A stretch of 64,000 nt of DNA from an uncultured Clostridia bacterium (GCA_945928865.1 CAMENZ010000001.1:124001-188000); one strand, 5' to 3'. Counted from the first letter of the stretch, positions 26,709-34,080 are shown. Notes: generated by a model not told the origin, from the sequence alone. Translations and numbers: made by a program.

Positions 26709-28048
26709 TGGCAAGTACATACGGCAAAAATTTCAAAGTTACTTTAGATGGAACCTCTCATGGTTCTGAAGTTAATGTAAAGATAGAGGGGATTCCGGAA
26801 GGGACTGTAATAGATTATAAAGAATTACATAGCTTTATGCAGAGGAGAGAAGCTGAAGGCTTGGAATTTGCAACTGGAAGACATGAAGCTGATGATGTAA
26901 ATTTTAGAAAAGGAATTTTTAGCTTTGGTGGTGACTTAGGTATAGTAAGTGAAAATGTGGTTGAAGCCTTTGTTGAAAATAAAGATGTCAGAAGTCAAGA
27001 TTACGATAAGTTTAGATATATTCCTAGACCTAGCCATGCAGATTTTGCGGCAATAATGAAGGACGGCGATAATGTAGAAATTGCCGGAGGCGGAAGATTT
27101 AGTGGTAGGCTCACTGTAGGACTTTGTATTGCAGGGGGTATAGCTAAGCAGATTTTGGAAAAAAGAGGAATCACTATATTGACGGATATTGTTGAAATAG
27201 GTGGAGATGATAATCCATTGGATTTTGAGGATATTTTAGGAGCTGCTCATGGAATGAAGGATTCTGTAGGTGGCATTATAGAATGTGGCGTTATGGGCGT
27301 TCCGGCAGGGTCTTGTGGAGATAGCTATTGGGATGGTTTAGAGGGCAATATTTCTAAGGCTCTTTTTGGCATTCCGGCAGTTAAAGGGGTTGAGTTTGGT
27401 AGCGGTTTTGAAGGGGCTAGAGTCATGGGGTCTAAAAATAATGATCCTTTTGCCTTTGATGAGAGTGGCAAGGTAGTTACTTTGACTAATAATCATGGTG
27501 GTATTTTAGGAGGGATAGCCTCAGGAATGCCTATTATAGTTAGGGCTGCCATTAAACCGACACCATCCATAGGTAAGCCACAGCAGAGTGTAAATTTAAA
27601 AACCGGAGAAGTGGAAACTATTGAAATCACAGGTAGACATGATCCTTGTATAGTGCCTAGAGCCTTGCCTTGTATAGAGGCTGCTGTAGCTATAGCTATT
27701 TTAGATGCTTTAATGGAAGGTGAGAAAATTGCTGACAATGTTTCGGCTTTAGGAGATAAAGCAAAATATAGTATAGATGAACTTAGAAATGATATAGATG
27801 AGCAAGATGAGATAATTTTCAATGCTTTAAAAAGACGATTTAATTTAACTGCTGAAATAGGCAAAATCAAAGCTGAAAAAGGGTTAAATATCGAAGATAA
27901 GGAAAGAGAATCTCAGGTAATATCCGGAGCAATTAAAACCTTTGGAAATGGGTATGAAACTGAGGCAAGAGAAATAATAGAGCATATTATTACACTTTCC
28001 AAGAAGGGTGAGGAAAAAATGATGCCTCCCTTTCGGACTCTTAGGTAA
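26708..28048 (+). CDS. aroC: Chorismate synthase fused to chorismate mutase (AroC-AroQ)
   Basis: Of 446 residues, the first 350 or so are chorismate synthase, the FMN-dependent enzyme that makes chorismate from EPSP: YGKNFKVTLDGTSHG at the start, then SGRLTVGLCIAGGIAKQ, KNNDPFAFDE and the C-terminal RHDPCIVPRALP. Residues about 357-440 are an AroQ-type chorismate mutase (IDELRNDIDEQDEIIFNALKRR, then ERESQVI), which converts chorismate to prephenate. The frame ends MMPPFRTLR-stop. Those last codons are the start of the next enzyme read out of phase: omitting one base makes this frame continue into shikimate dehydrogenase. The start overlaps the preceding stop region by one base (AGGGGAG RBS). 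Confidence 0.93.
   Translation: MASTYGKNFKVTLDGTSHGSEVNVKIEGIPEGTVIDYKELHSFMQRREAEGLEFATGRHEADDVNFRKGIFSFGGDLGIVSENVVEAFVENKDVRSQDYDKFRYIPRPSHADFAAIMKDGDNVEIAGGGRFSGRLTVGLCIAGGIAKQILEKRGITILTDIVEIGGDDNPLDFEDILGAAHGMKDSVGGIIECGVMGVPAGSCGDSYWDGLEGNISKALFGIPAVKGVEFGSGFEGARVMGSKNNDPFAFDESGKVVTLTNNHGGILGGIASGMPIIVRAAIKPTPSIGKPQQSVNLKTGEVETIEITGRHDPCIVPRALPCIEAAVAIAILDALMEGEKIADNVSALGDKAKYSIDELRNDIDEQDEIIFNALKRRFNLTAEIGKIKAEKGLNIEDKERESQVISGAIKTFGNGYETEAREIIEHIITLSKKGEEKMMPPFRTLR
28019..28048 (+). other. One-base frameshift junction between aroC-aroQ and aroE-aroK
   Basis: ATGATGCCTCCCTTTCGG is read in the aroC frame as MMPPFR and soon meets TAA (28046-28048). If one base of the CCC/TTTC stretch (28028-28034) is skipped, it reads MPPFGLLGKSLNHSFSPSLH, a proper shikimate dehydrogenase N-terminus in frame with aroE. 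An AGGGTGAGG box (28006-28014) precedes the two ATGs. The site TTT-CGG could permit +1 slippage of tRNA-Phe from UUU to UUC before a rare CGG codon; an indel mutation or a sequencing error are the alternatives. Confidence 0.7.
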
Positions 28049-29210
28049 AAGCCTTAACCATAGTTTTAGCCCTTCTTTACATAAGAGAATAGGGACAGCT
28101 TTAGGCGCAGAATATGAATATGGAATTTTTGAGAAAAAAGAAGATGAAATTGAAAATTTTATCAAAAATGGCAGATGGAAGGGATTAAATGTTACTATTC
28201 CATATAAAGAAAAAGTTATGGAATATTTAGATGCATTATCACCTGAAGCTAAAAAAATCGGTGCTGTAAACACTATAGTTCGCTACGAAGACAAGCTAAT
28301 AGGACATAATACAGATTATTTGGGCTTTATGATAGCTTTAGACCTTAATAATATAGAGGTTGAAGGGAAAAAGTGTTTGATTTTAGGACAGGGTGGTGCA
28401 GCAAAATCTGTATATCATTGCCTTTTAGATATGAAAGCCTCTAAGGTCAATACTACTAGCATTAGGGGTGAAATAGCAGATAATTTGCTTGATGCGGAAA
28501 TTATTATCAATGCTACCCCTGTTGGAATGTATCCTGAGCTGGATGGTCTGGCTATAAATTTGAATAGATTTTCTAATTTAGAAACTGTAGTGGACTTAAT
28601 ATATAATCCGATGAGAACTCGACTTTTGTGTGAAGGAAAGCTTATGGGAAAGAAAGTCCTTAATGGATTTGATATGTTAGTGGGTCAGGCTGTGTTTTCT
28701 AATATGATTTTTAATGATAAACGTATAGAAAATCCCTATGAATTTATTAGAAATATAGCTGAAGATATTCGTAGAGAAATAGAAAATATAGTTCTTATTG
28801 GTATGCCGGCAGTAGGGAAAACCACCTTAGGCAAGCAGATGGCATCTGATAAGAATATGGAGTTTATAGATACGGATGAGCTTATAGTTAAAAAGGCAGG
28901 AAAGTCTATAGTAGAAATCTTTGAAGATGATGGAGAAGAAGTATTTAGGAATTTAGAAACAGAGGCTTTAAAGGAATTAAGAAACAAAAAACATTGCTTG
29001 ATTTCTTCCGGTGGCGGAGTGGTAGAGAGAGAAGAAAACTATTACTTATTAGGGGCTAATGGCAAGTTATTATTCCTTGATAAAGAAATGCCGGAAGACT
29101 GGGGCTTTGTAGATAGGCCGGTTCTAAGAGAAATCAGTTGGCAAAAGCTAAGAGAAAAGCGCTATGAAAAATATTTAAGCTGGGCTGATGAGATTTTAGG
29201 AGAGAGGTAG
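28023..29210 (+). CDS. aroE: Shikimate dehydrogenase fused to shikimate kinase (AroE-AroK), no in-frame start
   Basis: The frame opens right after a stop at 28020-28022. It begins, without a usable start codon, with a shikimate-binding block (KSLNHSFSPSLH) that is essential to AroE, so the first ATG in frame (28218) would remove about a quarter of the domain. AroE markers: GLNVTIPYKE, IGAVNTI, NTDYLGF, GQGGAAKSV, NATPVGMYPE, GFDMLVGQA. The cofactor region between GQGGAA and NATPVGM is about 20 residues shorter than in E. coli AroE. From about 28790 a shikimate kinase follows: GMPAVGKTT P-loop, DTDELIVKK, EEVFRNLE, SSGGGVV, DRPVL lid. Together with aroC-aroQ this covers four shikimate/prephenate steps. 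Without the extra base, all four domains form one chain of about 830 residues. Confidence 0.88.
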   Translation, partial: CLPFGLLGKSLNHSFSPSLHKRIGTALGAEYEYGIFEKKEDEIENFIKNGRWKGLNVTIPYKEKVMEYLDALSPEAKKIGAVNTIVRYEDKLIGHNTDYLGFMIALDLNNIEVEGKKCLILGQGGAAKSVYHCLLDMKASKVNTTSIRGEIADNLLDAEIIINATPVGMYPELDGLAINLNRFSNLETVVDLIYNPMRTRLLCEGKLMGKKVLNGFDMLVGQAVFSNMIFNDKRIENPYEFIRNIAEDIRREIENIVLIGMPAVGKTTLGKQMASDKNMEFIDTDELIVKKAGKSIVEIFEDDGEEVFRNLETEALKELRNKKHCLISSGGGVVEREENYYLLGANGKLLFLDKEMPEDWGFVDRPVLREISWQKLREKRYEKYLSWADEILGER

Positions 29211-29216
29211 ATAAGA

Positions 29217-29552
29217 ATGAAAAAAATTGCTATACTTTCATGCTTGAAATCAACAAGTGTTTGCAGTGGTGCGGCTTGTTTTGAAGCGGTAAATAACAGA
29301 GAAGCATCCTTTGCGGCATATAAAGGTGAAGAAGTTTCTATAGTAGCTTTTTTCCATTGCAACGGATGTGACTGCAAATATGAAAAAGATGAAAGTTATA
29401 GAGAGAAGATTGAGCGTGTCATATCGATAAAACCCTATGCTGTACATGTGGGTTTATGTACCATATCTAAAGGGATAGAGTGCGATAAAATTACACAAAT
29501 AATTGATAAACTTGAAGAAAATCATATAAAAATAGTTAGAGGAACTCATTGA
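29217..29552 (+). CDS. CGGC-domain protein
   Basis: This small protein of 111 residues is cysteine-rich: Cys pairs in LSCLKSTSVCSGAAC, the hallmark HCNGCDC at mid-protein, and GLCTISKGIEC later. Organisation (N-terminal beta strand with cysteines, CxGC turn, then HVGLCT) matches the CGGC domain family, thought from its conserved cysteines to bind metal or react by redox, though no member's role is settled. It starts six bases after the aroE-aroK stop (RBS GAGAGG overlaps it), so it is probably the last gene of the aromatic operon, and it is followed by a terminator. No link to aromatic synthesis is evident. Confidence 0.75.
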   Translation: MKKIAILSCLKSTSVCSGAACFEAVNNREASFAAYKGEEVSIVAFFHCNGCDCKYEKDESYREKIERVISIKPYAVHVGLCTISKGIECDKITQIIDKLEENHIKIVRGTH

Positions 29553-29582
29553 TGTGAAAAAACATCTTGGAATAAAATGCTT

Positions 29583-29611
29583 AAGGGTTGGTTTTATACC
29601 AGCCCTTTTTT
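29583..29611 (+). terminator. Intrinsic terminator of the aro operon
   Basis: The stem AGGGTTGGT / ACCAGCCCT with a short loop is followed by TTTTT. It is almost identical to the rodA terminator at 4214-4243. Confidence 0.9.
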
Positions 29612-29635
29612 AATCCCGATTTTTCCTTATTTTTT

Positions 29636-29760
29636 AAGGAATTTTCATTGCATCCACTGTTAAAACATAAGGGAGAATAAATAGATTATATAAAATCCCC
29701 TTAATTTTTAGTAAAGTATTGATTTATAGGCTTATTGCAAGCTGTAAATAGTATTATAGT
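29636..29760 (+). repeat. Dispersed intergenic repeat, copy 2
   Basis: The first 27 bases (AGGAATTTTCATTGCATCCA and on to CTGTTAAAA) match 58618-58645 with about three differences. The two regions stay alignable for another 100 bases (CCCCTTA, TAGGCTT, AAATAGT blocks). A 12-base AAAACATAAGGG at 29663-29674 also occurs as one arm of the hairpin at 58580-58618. No coding potential is seen. Confidence 0.6.
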
Positions 29761-29799
29761 TAAAAATTGTACATAGTTGATTATTTTTTAAAACAAGGC

Positions 29800-29828
29800 T
29801 TGCAATGATGAATAAAAAGTGTTATTAT
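29800..29828 (+). promoter_or_regulatory. Predicted promoter of the cobalamin-riboswitch transcript
   Basis: TTGCAA (29800-29805) and TATTAT (29823-29828) are 17 bases apart, about 20 bases before the aptamer begins. Confidence 0.6.
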
Positions 29829-29849
29829 AACAATGTAAGTAAATAAAAA

Positions 29850-30018
29850 AATCTATGTTCTTCTCGGCAGATTTTGCGGAGAAGCTAAGATGGAAGTCGG
29901 TTAGATTCCGACACGGTCCCGCCACTGTATTGCAGGAGTTTGTTTCGAAAGACCATTGTGCTTAGGCATGAGAAGGTGAAACAGGTGATGATAGCTAAGT
30001 CAGGAAACATGCATAGTT
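29850..30018 (+). promoter_or_regulatory. Cobalamin riboswitch aptamer
   Basis: The characteristic blocks are all present: GGAAGTCGGTTAGATTCCGAC (29891-29911), ACGGTCCCGCCACTGTATTG directly after, and AAGTCAGGAAAC (29997-30008). The terminal helix P1 forms from CTATG (29853) and CATAG (30012). Aptamers of this class bind B12 forms and turn downstream genes off. An intrinsic terminator follows at 30079-30121, which is the likely expression platform. The regulated genes are a 95-residue unknown, a DUF4430 protein and an alpha/alpha-barrel protein rather than a known importer. Confidence 0.95.
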
Positions 30019-30078
30019 TGAATCATTTAAGCGTGTCGGAGAAACATGTATATGAATCATGAAGTAATAGCAAAAACG

Positions 30079-30121
30079 GGCTGTACTCATTTCTAGAAAA
30101 GGAATGGATACAGCCTTTTCT
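30079..30121 (+). terminator. Terminator of the cobalamin riboswitch expression platform
   Basis: GGGCTGTA ... pairs with GGATACAGCC and the stem extends through CTCATTTC / GGAAT, followed by TTTTCTAAT. Located 60 bases after the aptamer and 135 before the first gene, it should halt transcription when B12 is bound. Confidence 0.85.
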
Positions 30122-30143
30122 AATATAACAAAGCTTTTCATCC

Positions 30144-30183
30144 GGCGAGGTTAGCAATAATACTTTTACATTGCGACCTCGCC
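30144..30183 (+). other. Strong GC-rich hairpin in the leader after the riboswitch
   Basis: GGCGAGGT / ACCTCGCC form a perfect 8-bp stem, extended inside by GCAAT / ATTGC. No T-run follows, so it is not an intrinsic terminator. Its left edge TCATCCGGC also occurs at 58738 in a repeat copy, again before an inverted repeat, so it may be a repeat-borne element. Confidence 0.5.
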
Positions 30184-30255
30184 ATCCTTATATATAAGGC
30201 TTTATACCGACATTAAGGCGGGGTTTAATATAAAAAGAAAAGAGAGGAAGATAAG

Positions 30256-30543
30256 ATGAGATTAAGTTGGTTTGAAAATTCTGACAATGTAGCTTATGTA
30301 GAATTTGGAGAATTTGTAGAGAATTTTGGTAAAGAAGTAGGAGTGGCTCATTTAGGTGATAAGATCGAAGAGTTTAGAAAAAATCCAATACCTGAAGGCA
30401 TTATGATTACAGGTACTAAGAGGACAGCTCTTAAGATTTTTATACCGGATTTGGTTTTCGATAAACATATAGATATGGGCGAATCTGTTTGGATTTTTAT
30501 AGGTGAAATGTATCCTGCTTATTGTATTTATTGGAAAGAGTAG
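30256..30543 (+). CDS. Small protein of unknown function, first gene under the B12 riboswitch
   Basis: This protein of 95 residues is not one I recognise. It has no signal peptide, membrane helix or cysteine cluster (a single Cys, in YCIYWKE at the end). Pattern suggests a small alpha/beta fold: strand LSWFEN, helix FVENFGKEVG, and beta-rich second half (GIMITGTKRTALKIFIPD, SVWIFIGE). RBS AGAGAGGAAG precedes the ATG. It lies 24 bases upstream of the DUF4430 gene, within the transcript that the B12 riboswitch controls, which makes a link to cobalamin handling plausible but unproven. Confidence 0.72.
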   Translation: MRLSWFENSDNVAYVEFGEFVENFGKEVGVAHLGDKIEEFRKNPIPEGIMITGTKRTALKIFIPDLVFDKHIDMGESVWIFIGEMYPAYCIYWKE

Positions 30544-30567
30544 GATTGGTTTTAAAGAGGGTGTAAT

Positions 30568-31461
30568 ATGAACCAAAAGGAAAAGGATGCTTTAGTTAAA
30601 AGCATCCGAAATAAGAAGATAAAAAAATATGTCCTTACGGTTTTTACTATGTTCATAGTGGTTTCTGTAGCCATAGGTCTTTCTATAGAGCAGAAGGATT
30701 CTAGAATTGCTGATGGGAATGGAAATGTTATAGTTGACAATGCAGGTGATGCCTTAGATTCAGGTGATGTTAAAGTATCAGATGAGGAAAAGGGCGATAA
30801 AATAGAAAAAGACAAAAAGGACAAGAAGGATAAGAAATCTAAGAGAGATAAAAAGGACAAAAAGAAATCTACTAAAAAAATGAGCAAGCAAAAAGCTGCT
30901 GCAAAGAAGCAGGATGAAAAGCTTAGTAAGTTATCCGATAAAGAAAAGGCTAAGATAGAGCCTAAGGATGTGGCAGTGAAAAATAATGAAGATTTTACAG
31001 CTTCTAATGGAGGTAACAAAGCCTTAAGACCTAAGGTGCCTCAGCCGGTAACTGTAACTTTGGAAATTTATTGTAATACTTTATCTAATGATATGGACAG
31101 GTTGGAGGAAGAATCTATTAGGGATTATATCCCTAAGGATGGGGTGATTTTGGCAAAGACTAAGTATTCGGGAACTACTGATAATACAGTGTTTGATGCC
31201 TTAAATACCTTATGTAGAAATAACAATATACAGATGGAATTTAGCTATACCCCTCTATTTGAATCAAATTATATAGAAGGTATCAATTATCTATATGAAT
31301 TCCATGGTGGTCCACAGAGTGGCTGGATGTATAAGGTTAATGGCTGGTTCCCTAATTATGGTTGTTCTTCTTATTACTTATCCGATGGGGATGAGATAGT
31401 TTGGGCTTATACCTGTGAAGGTTTAGGCACAGATATTGGAGCCCCTAAGTGGATGGGCTAG
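30568..31461 (+). CDS. Membrane-anchored DUF4430 (transcobalamin C-terminal-like) protein
   Basis: The 297-residue protein has a short cytoplasmic Lys-rich start, one membrane helix (about 15-35; VLTVFTMFIVVSVAIGL), a very basic low-complexity tether (about 70-125, repeated KDKK units) and a C-terminal DUF4430 domain (about 155-297) with the family signature SGWMYKVNGWFPNYGCSSY, then DGDEIVWAYTCEGLG. DUF4430 is the bacterial relative of the beta-rich C-terminal domain of intrinsic factor and transcobalamin. Control by the upstream cobalamin riboswitch supports surface binding of corrinoids. It is followed 50 bases on by the alpha/alpha-barrel protein, the counterpart of the other transcobalamin half. 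The binding role is inferred. Confidence 0.85.
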   Translation: MNQKEKDALVKSIRNKKIKKYVLTVFTMFIVVSVAIGLSIEQKDSRIADGNGNVIVDNAGDALDSGDVKVSDEEKGDKIEKDKKDKKDKKSKRDKKDKKKSTKKMSKQKAAAKKQDEKLSKLSDKEKAKIEPKDVAVKNNEDFTASNGGNKALRPKVPQPVTVTLEIYCNTLSNDMDRLEEESIRDYIPKDGVILAKTKYSGTTDNTVFDALNTLCRNNNIQMEFSYTPLFESNYIEGINYLYEFHGGPQSGWMYKVNGWFPNYGCSSYYLSDGDEIVWAYTCEGLGTDIGAPKWMG

Positions 31462-31511
31462 TAAGTTCAATAATGATGAGTGATGTTAATTTATTTTAGG
31501 AGGAAAGAAAT

Positions 31512-32804
31512 ATGAAAAAAATATTGTCAATGGTGCTTACATTGTCAATGATTTTAACTATTACTTGTGCAGGCTTTAGTACAGCTTATGGAGCGACTGA
31601 AAGTGAAGTAAATGAAAAGTATCAGAAGTGTGCAGATTATATTTATAACACAGTTACGGAGGCTAGTGTTGGAACTTTAGGTGGAGAATGGGTTATTTAC
31701 GGTTTAGGAAAAGCCGGCTACCCAATGTCTGACGAATATCTTGCTAAATACAAGGCTAATGTAGAGGAATACACTAAGGAACATAAGGGCGTTCTACATA
31801 AGAGAAAATATACTGAATATTCCAGAATCATTGTTGCTTACAGCACTATAGGTCTGGATGCAACTAATGTAGCGGGTTATAACTTGGTAGAACATTTAGG
31901 GGATACTTATAAAGACAAGGACGGAAAAGAAAAATTCTGGGTTAGTTGGCAGGGTATAAACGGTACTATATGGGCTCTTAGAGCCTTAGATGCAGGTAAC
32001 TATAAGGAACCTATAGCTAAGCCCGGTCAAGAACAGGTTACAAGACAGAAATTAGTTAAGGATATTTTATCCCAGCATCTTGCCTCCGGCGGTTGGGCTT
32101 TATGGGGTGAAATCTCCGATCCGGATATTACAGCCATGACTATTGAATGTTTGGCTCCATATACAGTAGCTAAAAAGGCTGGAAGCAAGGAGTTGGCAGC
32201 TAAGGTTAAAAAAGCTGTAAAAGCCGGCCTCAAAGCCCTTTCTGGTATGCAGAAAGAGGATGGGGGATATGATTCATGGGGAACTATGAATTCTGAAAGC
32301 TGTGCACAGACTATATGTGCTGCATCTTCTATGGGTATAAACCCTAATACCGATCCTATGTTTATAAAGAACGGTAAGTCTGTAATAGATGGGATTTTGA
32401 ACTTTTATGATTCGCCTACAGGAGGATTCCGCCATATAAACCAGAGTGTTCCGGGATTTGAGCCTATAGTAAATCAGATGGCTACAGAGCAGGCATACTA
32501 TGCTTTAGCTGCATATAAAACTACATTCCCTGAAATTATTAAGGATGTTAATGTGACAAAATCTGCCTCTAAAATCACTGTGGATTTTAAAGAGGATAAA
32601 ATAGGAACAGGCTATCAGATTAAGGTAGCGAAAGATGCTAACTTTAAAAAAGGTCTTAAGACTTTAACTGTTAGCCAAAATAGAGGAGAAGTTAAAAAGC
32701 TTAAGAAGGGTACTACCTATTATGTCAAGGTGCGTGGTTTCAAGAAGATAAATGGAAACAAGGCCTTTGGAGAATATAGTGAAACAGTTAAGGTAGTGCT
32801 ATAG
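31512..32804 (+). CDS. Secreted alpha/alpha-barrel protein (prenyltransferase/squalene-oxidase-like repeats) with C-terminal Fn3-like domain
   Basis: The 430-residue protein has a signal peptide (1 to about 30, ending AYGA), a helical repeat domain (about 35-340) with alpha/alpha-toroid motifs such as SRIIVAYSTIGLDA, NGTIWALRALDAG, ASGGWALWGE, EDGGYDSWGTMNSESCAQT and ATEQAYYALAAY, and a fibronectin-III-like domain (about 345-430; TYYVKVRGFK, GEYSETVKV). The alpha/alpha toroid is the fold of the N-terminal domain of intrinsic factor/transcobalamin. Coming right after a DUF4430 protein and under a B12 riboswitch, it probably forms the second half of an extracellular corrinoid-binding system. 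It lacks the DxDD catalytic motif of cyclases, so enzymatic activity is unlikely. RBS TAGGAGG. Confidence 0.83.
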   Translation: MKKILSMVLTLSMILTITCAGFSTAYGATESEVNEKYQKCADYIYNTVTEASVGTLGGEWVIYGLGKAGYPMSDEYLAKYKANVEEYTKEHKGVLHKRKYTEYSRIIVAYSTIGLDATNVAGYNLVEHLGDTYKDKDGKEKFWVSWQGINGTIWALRALDAGNYKEPIAKPGQEQVTRQKLVKDILSQHLASGGWALWGEISDPDITAMTIECLAPYTVAKKAGSKELAAKVKKAVKAGLKALSGMQKEDGGYDSWGTMNSESCAQTICAASSMGINPNTDPMFIKNGKSVIDGILNFYDSPTGGFRHINQSVPGFEPIVNQMATEQAYYALAAYKTTFPEIIKDVNVTKSASKITVDFKEDKIGTGYQIKVAKDANFKKGLKTLTVSQNRGEVKKLKKGTTYYVKVRGFKKINGNKAFGEYSETVKVVL

Positions 32805-32856
32805 AATAGAAGTGGGCTTTAGAGAGACAAAATAGGCTGAAAAGCCGAAGCCAAAG

Positions 32857-32884
32857 AAAAAAGAGGGATTGTCCCTCTTTTTTC
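32857..32884. terminator. Bidirectional intrinsic terminator
   Basis: AAAAAAGAGGGA / TCCCTCTTTTTT is a nearly perfect palindrome with T-runs on both strands, lying between the + strand alpha/alpha-barrel gene and the minus-strand EEP gene. It can serve both. Confidence 0.88.
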
Positions 32885-32903
32885 TTTTATATAAAATTTT
32901 TAT

Positions 32904-34052
32904 TTAGTGTACTAATTCAAAATCCATAACTACAGGATTATGGTCAGAAAATGCAAATTGAGTATCGTCTATATAAGAATTTTTAACTTTCACATTATCA
33001 GATACAAGGAATCCGTCTATAGTAACTTGGAATTGAGTTTTAGGATTCCAAACCCCATCTGCATTTCTACAACTAGGTACAGGCTTATTTTTGTCTAAAG
33101 GTGCTATTAAATCAAAACCCTTAGGAATAGTTTCAAATGGGAAGCTGGTTGCCCAAGAATGATCTCCACCGGAGACTCCAAATATAGCACTGGAATTTCC
33201 CAATAAGTCTTTATTAAAGTCACCTCCGGCTATTACATAATTACCTCTGGCATATTCTGTTTCTATATCTTCATAAAGCATTTTTAATTGCTCTAAAACA
33301 ATATTTGCATCTGTAGTATAGGCTGACAGGTGCATATTGATAAGCACTAATTCCTTGTTTTTAAATTCTTTTTCCGGAAGTGCAATTTTATTTATAGAAT
33401 AGCATCTATCCAAGTCCATAAACTTAGCGAATCCGGTTTGTATAGGTAGACTTCTTCGCTTAGCCCTTTGTATATCATAACTGGATAGAGTCATAAGTCC
33501 GGATTGAGTAGCTCCATGGGGCTTAGTCAAAGGATAGAATAAATAAGGTGAATCATAGTTATTAGCAAATGTATAGGATCTTAGAGGAATAACCCCTGTT
33601 TCACCTGTGAGCTCACCATGGTCATCTCTAAAATGGAAGGTGCCGTTGGCAACTTTTTTCTCTATGATTTCCTTTTCATCTATATGATGTGCACGGGTAG
33701 AGTCAGTATCAATTTCCTGAATGAGTAAAAAGTCTGAATCATAGGTCTTAATATGTTTACAAATATTGCTCATATTGTTTAGGACTGCTTCTTTAGAAAA
33801 GCCTCTGGATTCAGTACCGCCGTCCATAAAGAAACCAAAATCTGCTGTATAAGCACCGAAGCCTATATTCCAACTGGTTATTCTATAGGAATCTTTTAGC
33901 GCAACTTCTTCCGCTACACCTTGCCCCTCTACTTCCAAAATCTGATTATCCGGAAGTCTGTGAAAATCAATGAATACATAGGCAATGTAGGAGCCTACTA
34001 CCAATAGGGGTATTAAAATAATTACACTTAAAATTTTTAGAAATTTTTTCAT
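32904..34052 (-). CDS. Endonuclease/exonuclease/phosphatase (EEP) family protein, membrane-anchored
   Basis: The 382-residue protein has an N-terminal membrane helix (about 5-25; ILSVIILIPLLVVGSYIAYVF) and an extracytoplasmic EEP (DNase I-like) fold. Catalytic motifs: SWNIGFG (Asn), LLIQEIDTDS (Glu metal ligand), GGDFNKDL (Asp/Asn pair) and the terminal SDHNPVV (Asp/His). EEP enzymes cleave phosphodiester or phosphomonoester bonds in nucleic acids, inositol phosphates or sphingomyelin; the substrate cannot be told. It is transcribed alone, divergently from dnaE, from a near-consensus promoter (34081-34109). RBS GAGGT. Confidence 0.87.
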   Translation of the reverse strand: MKKFLKILSVIILIPLLVVGSYIAYVFIDFHRLPDNQILEVEGQGVAEEVALKDSYRITSWNIGFGAYTADFGFFMDGGTESRGFSKEAVLNNMSNICKHIKTYDSDFLLIQEIDTDSTRAHHIDEKEIIEKKVANGTFHFRDDHGELTGETGVIPLRSYTFANNYDSPYLFYPLTKPHGATQSGLMTLSSYDIQRAKRRSLPIQTGFAKFMDLDRCYSINKIALPEKEFKNKELVLINMHLSAYTTDANIVLEQLKMLYEDIETEYARGNYVIAGGDFNKDLLGNSSAIFGVSGGDHSWATSFPFETIPKGFDLIAPLDKNKPVPSCRNADGVWNPKTQFQVTIDGFLVSDNVKVKNSYIDDTQFAFSDHNPVVMDFELVH

Positions 34053-34080
34053 AGCTACCTCACAAAGTTTAGTCTATATA

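Noticed and set aside
28218..29210. Taking ATG 28218 as the true start of shikimate dehydrogenase
   Set aside because: It would remove the shikimate-binding NHSFSPSLH and NVTIPYKE blocks, which are plainly encoded upstream in the same frame.
30800..30930. Repetitive A/G-rich tract that looked like a tandem repeat
   Set aside because: It encodes the Lys/Asp-rich tether of the DUF4430 protein; units are irregular and best seen as low-complexity protein sequence.
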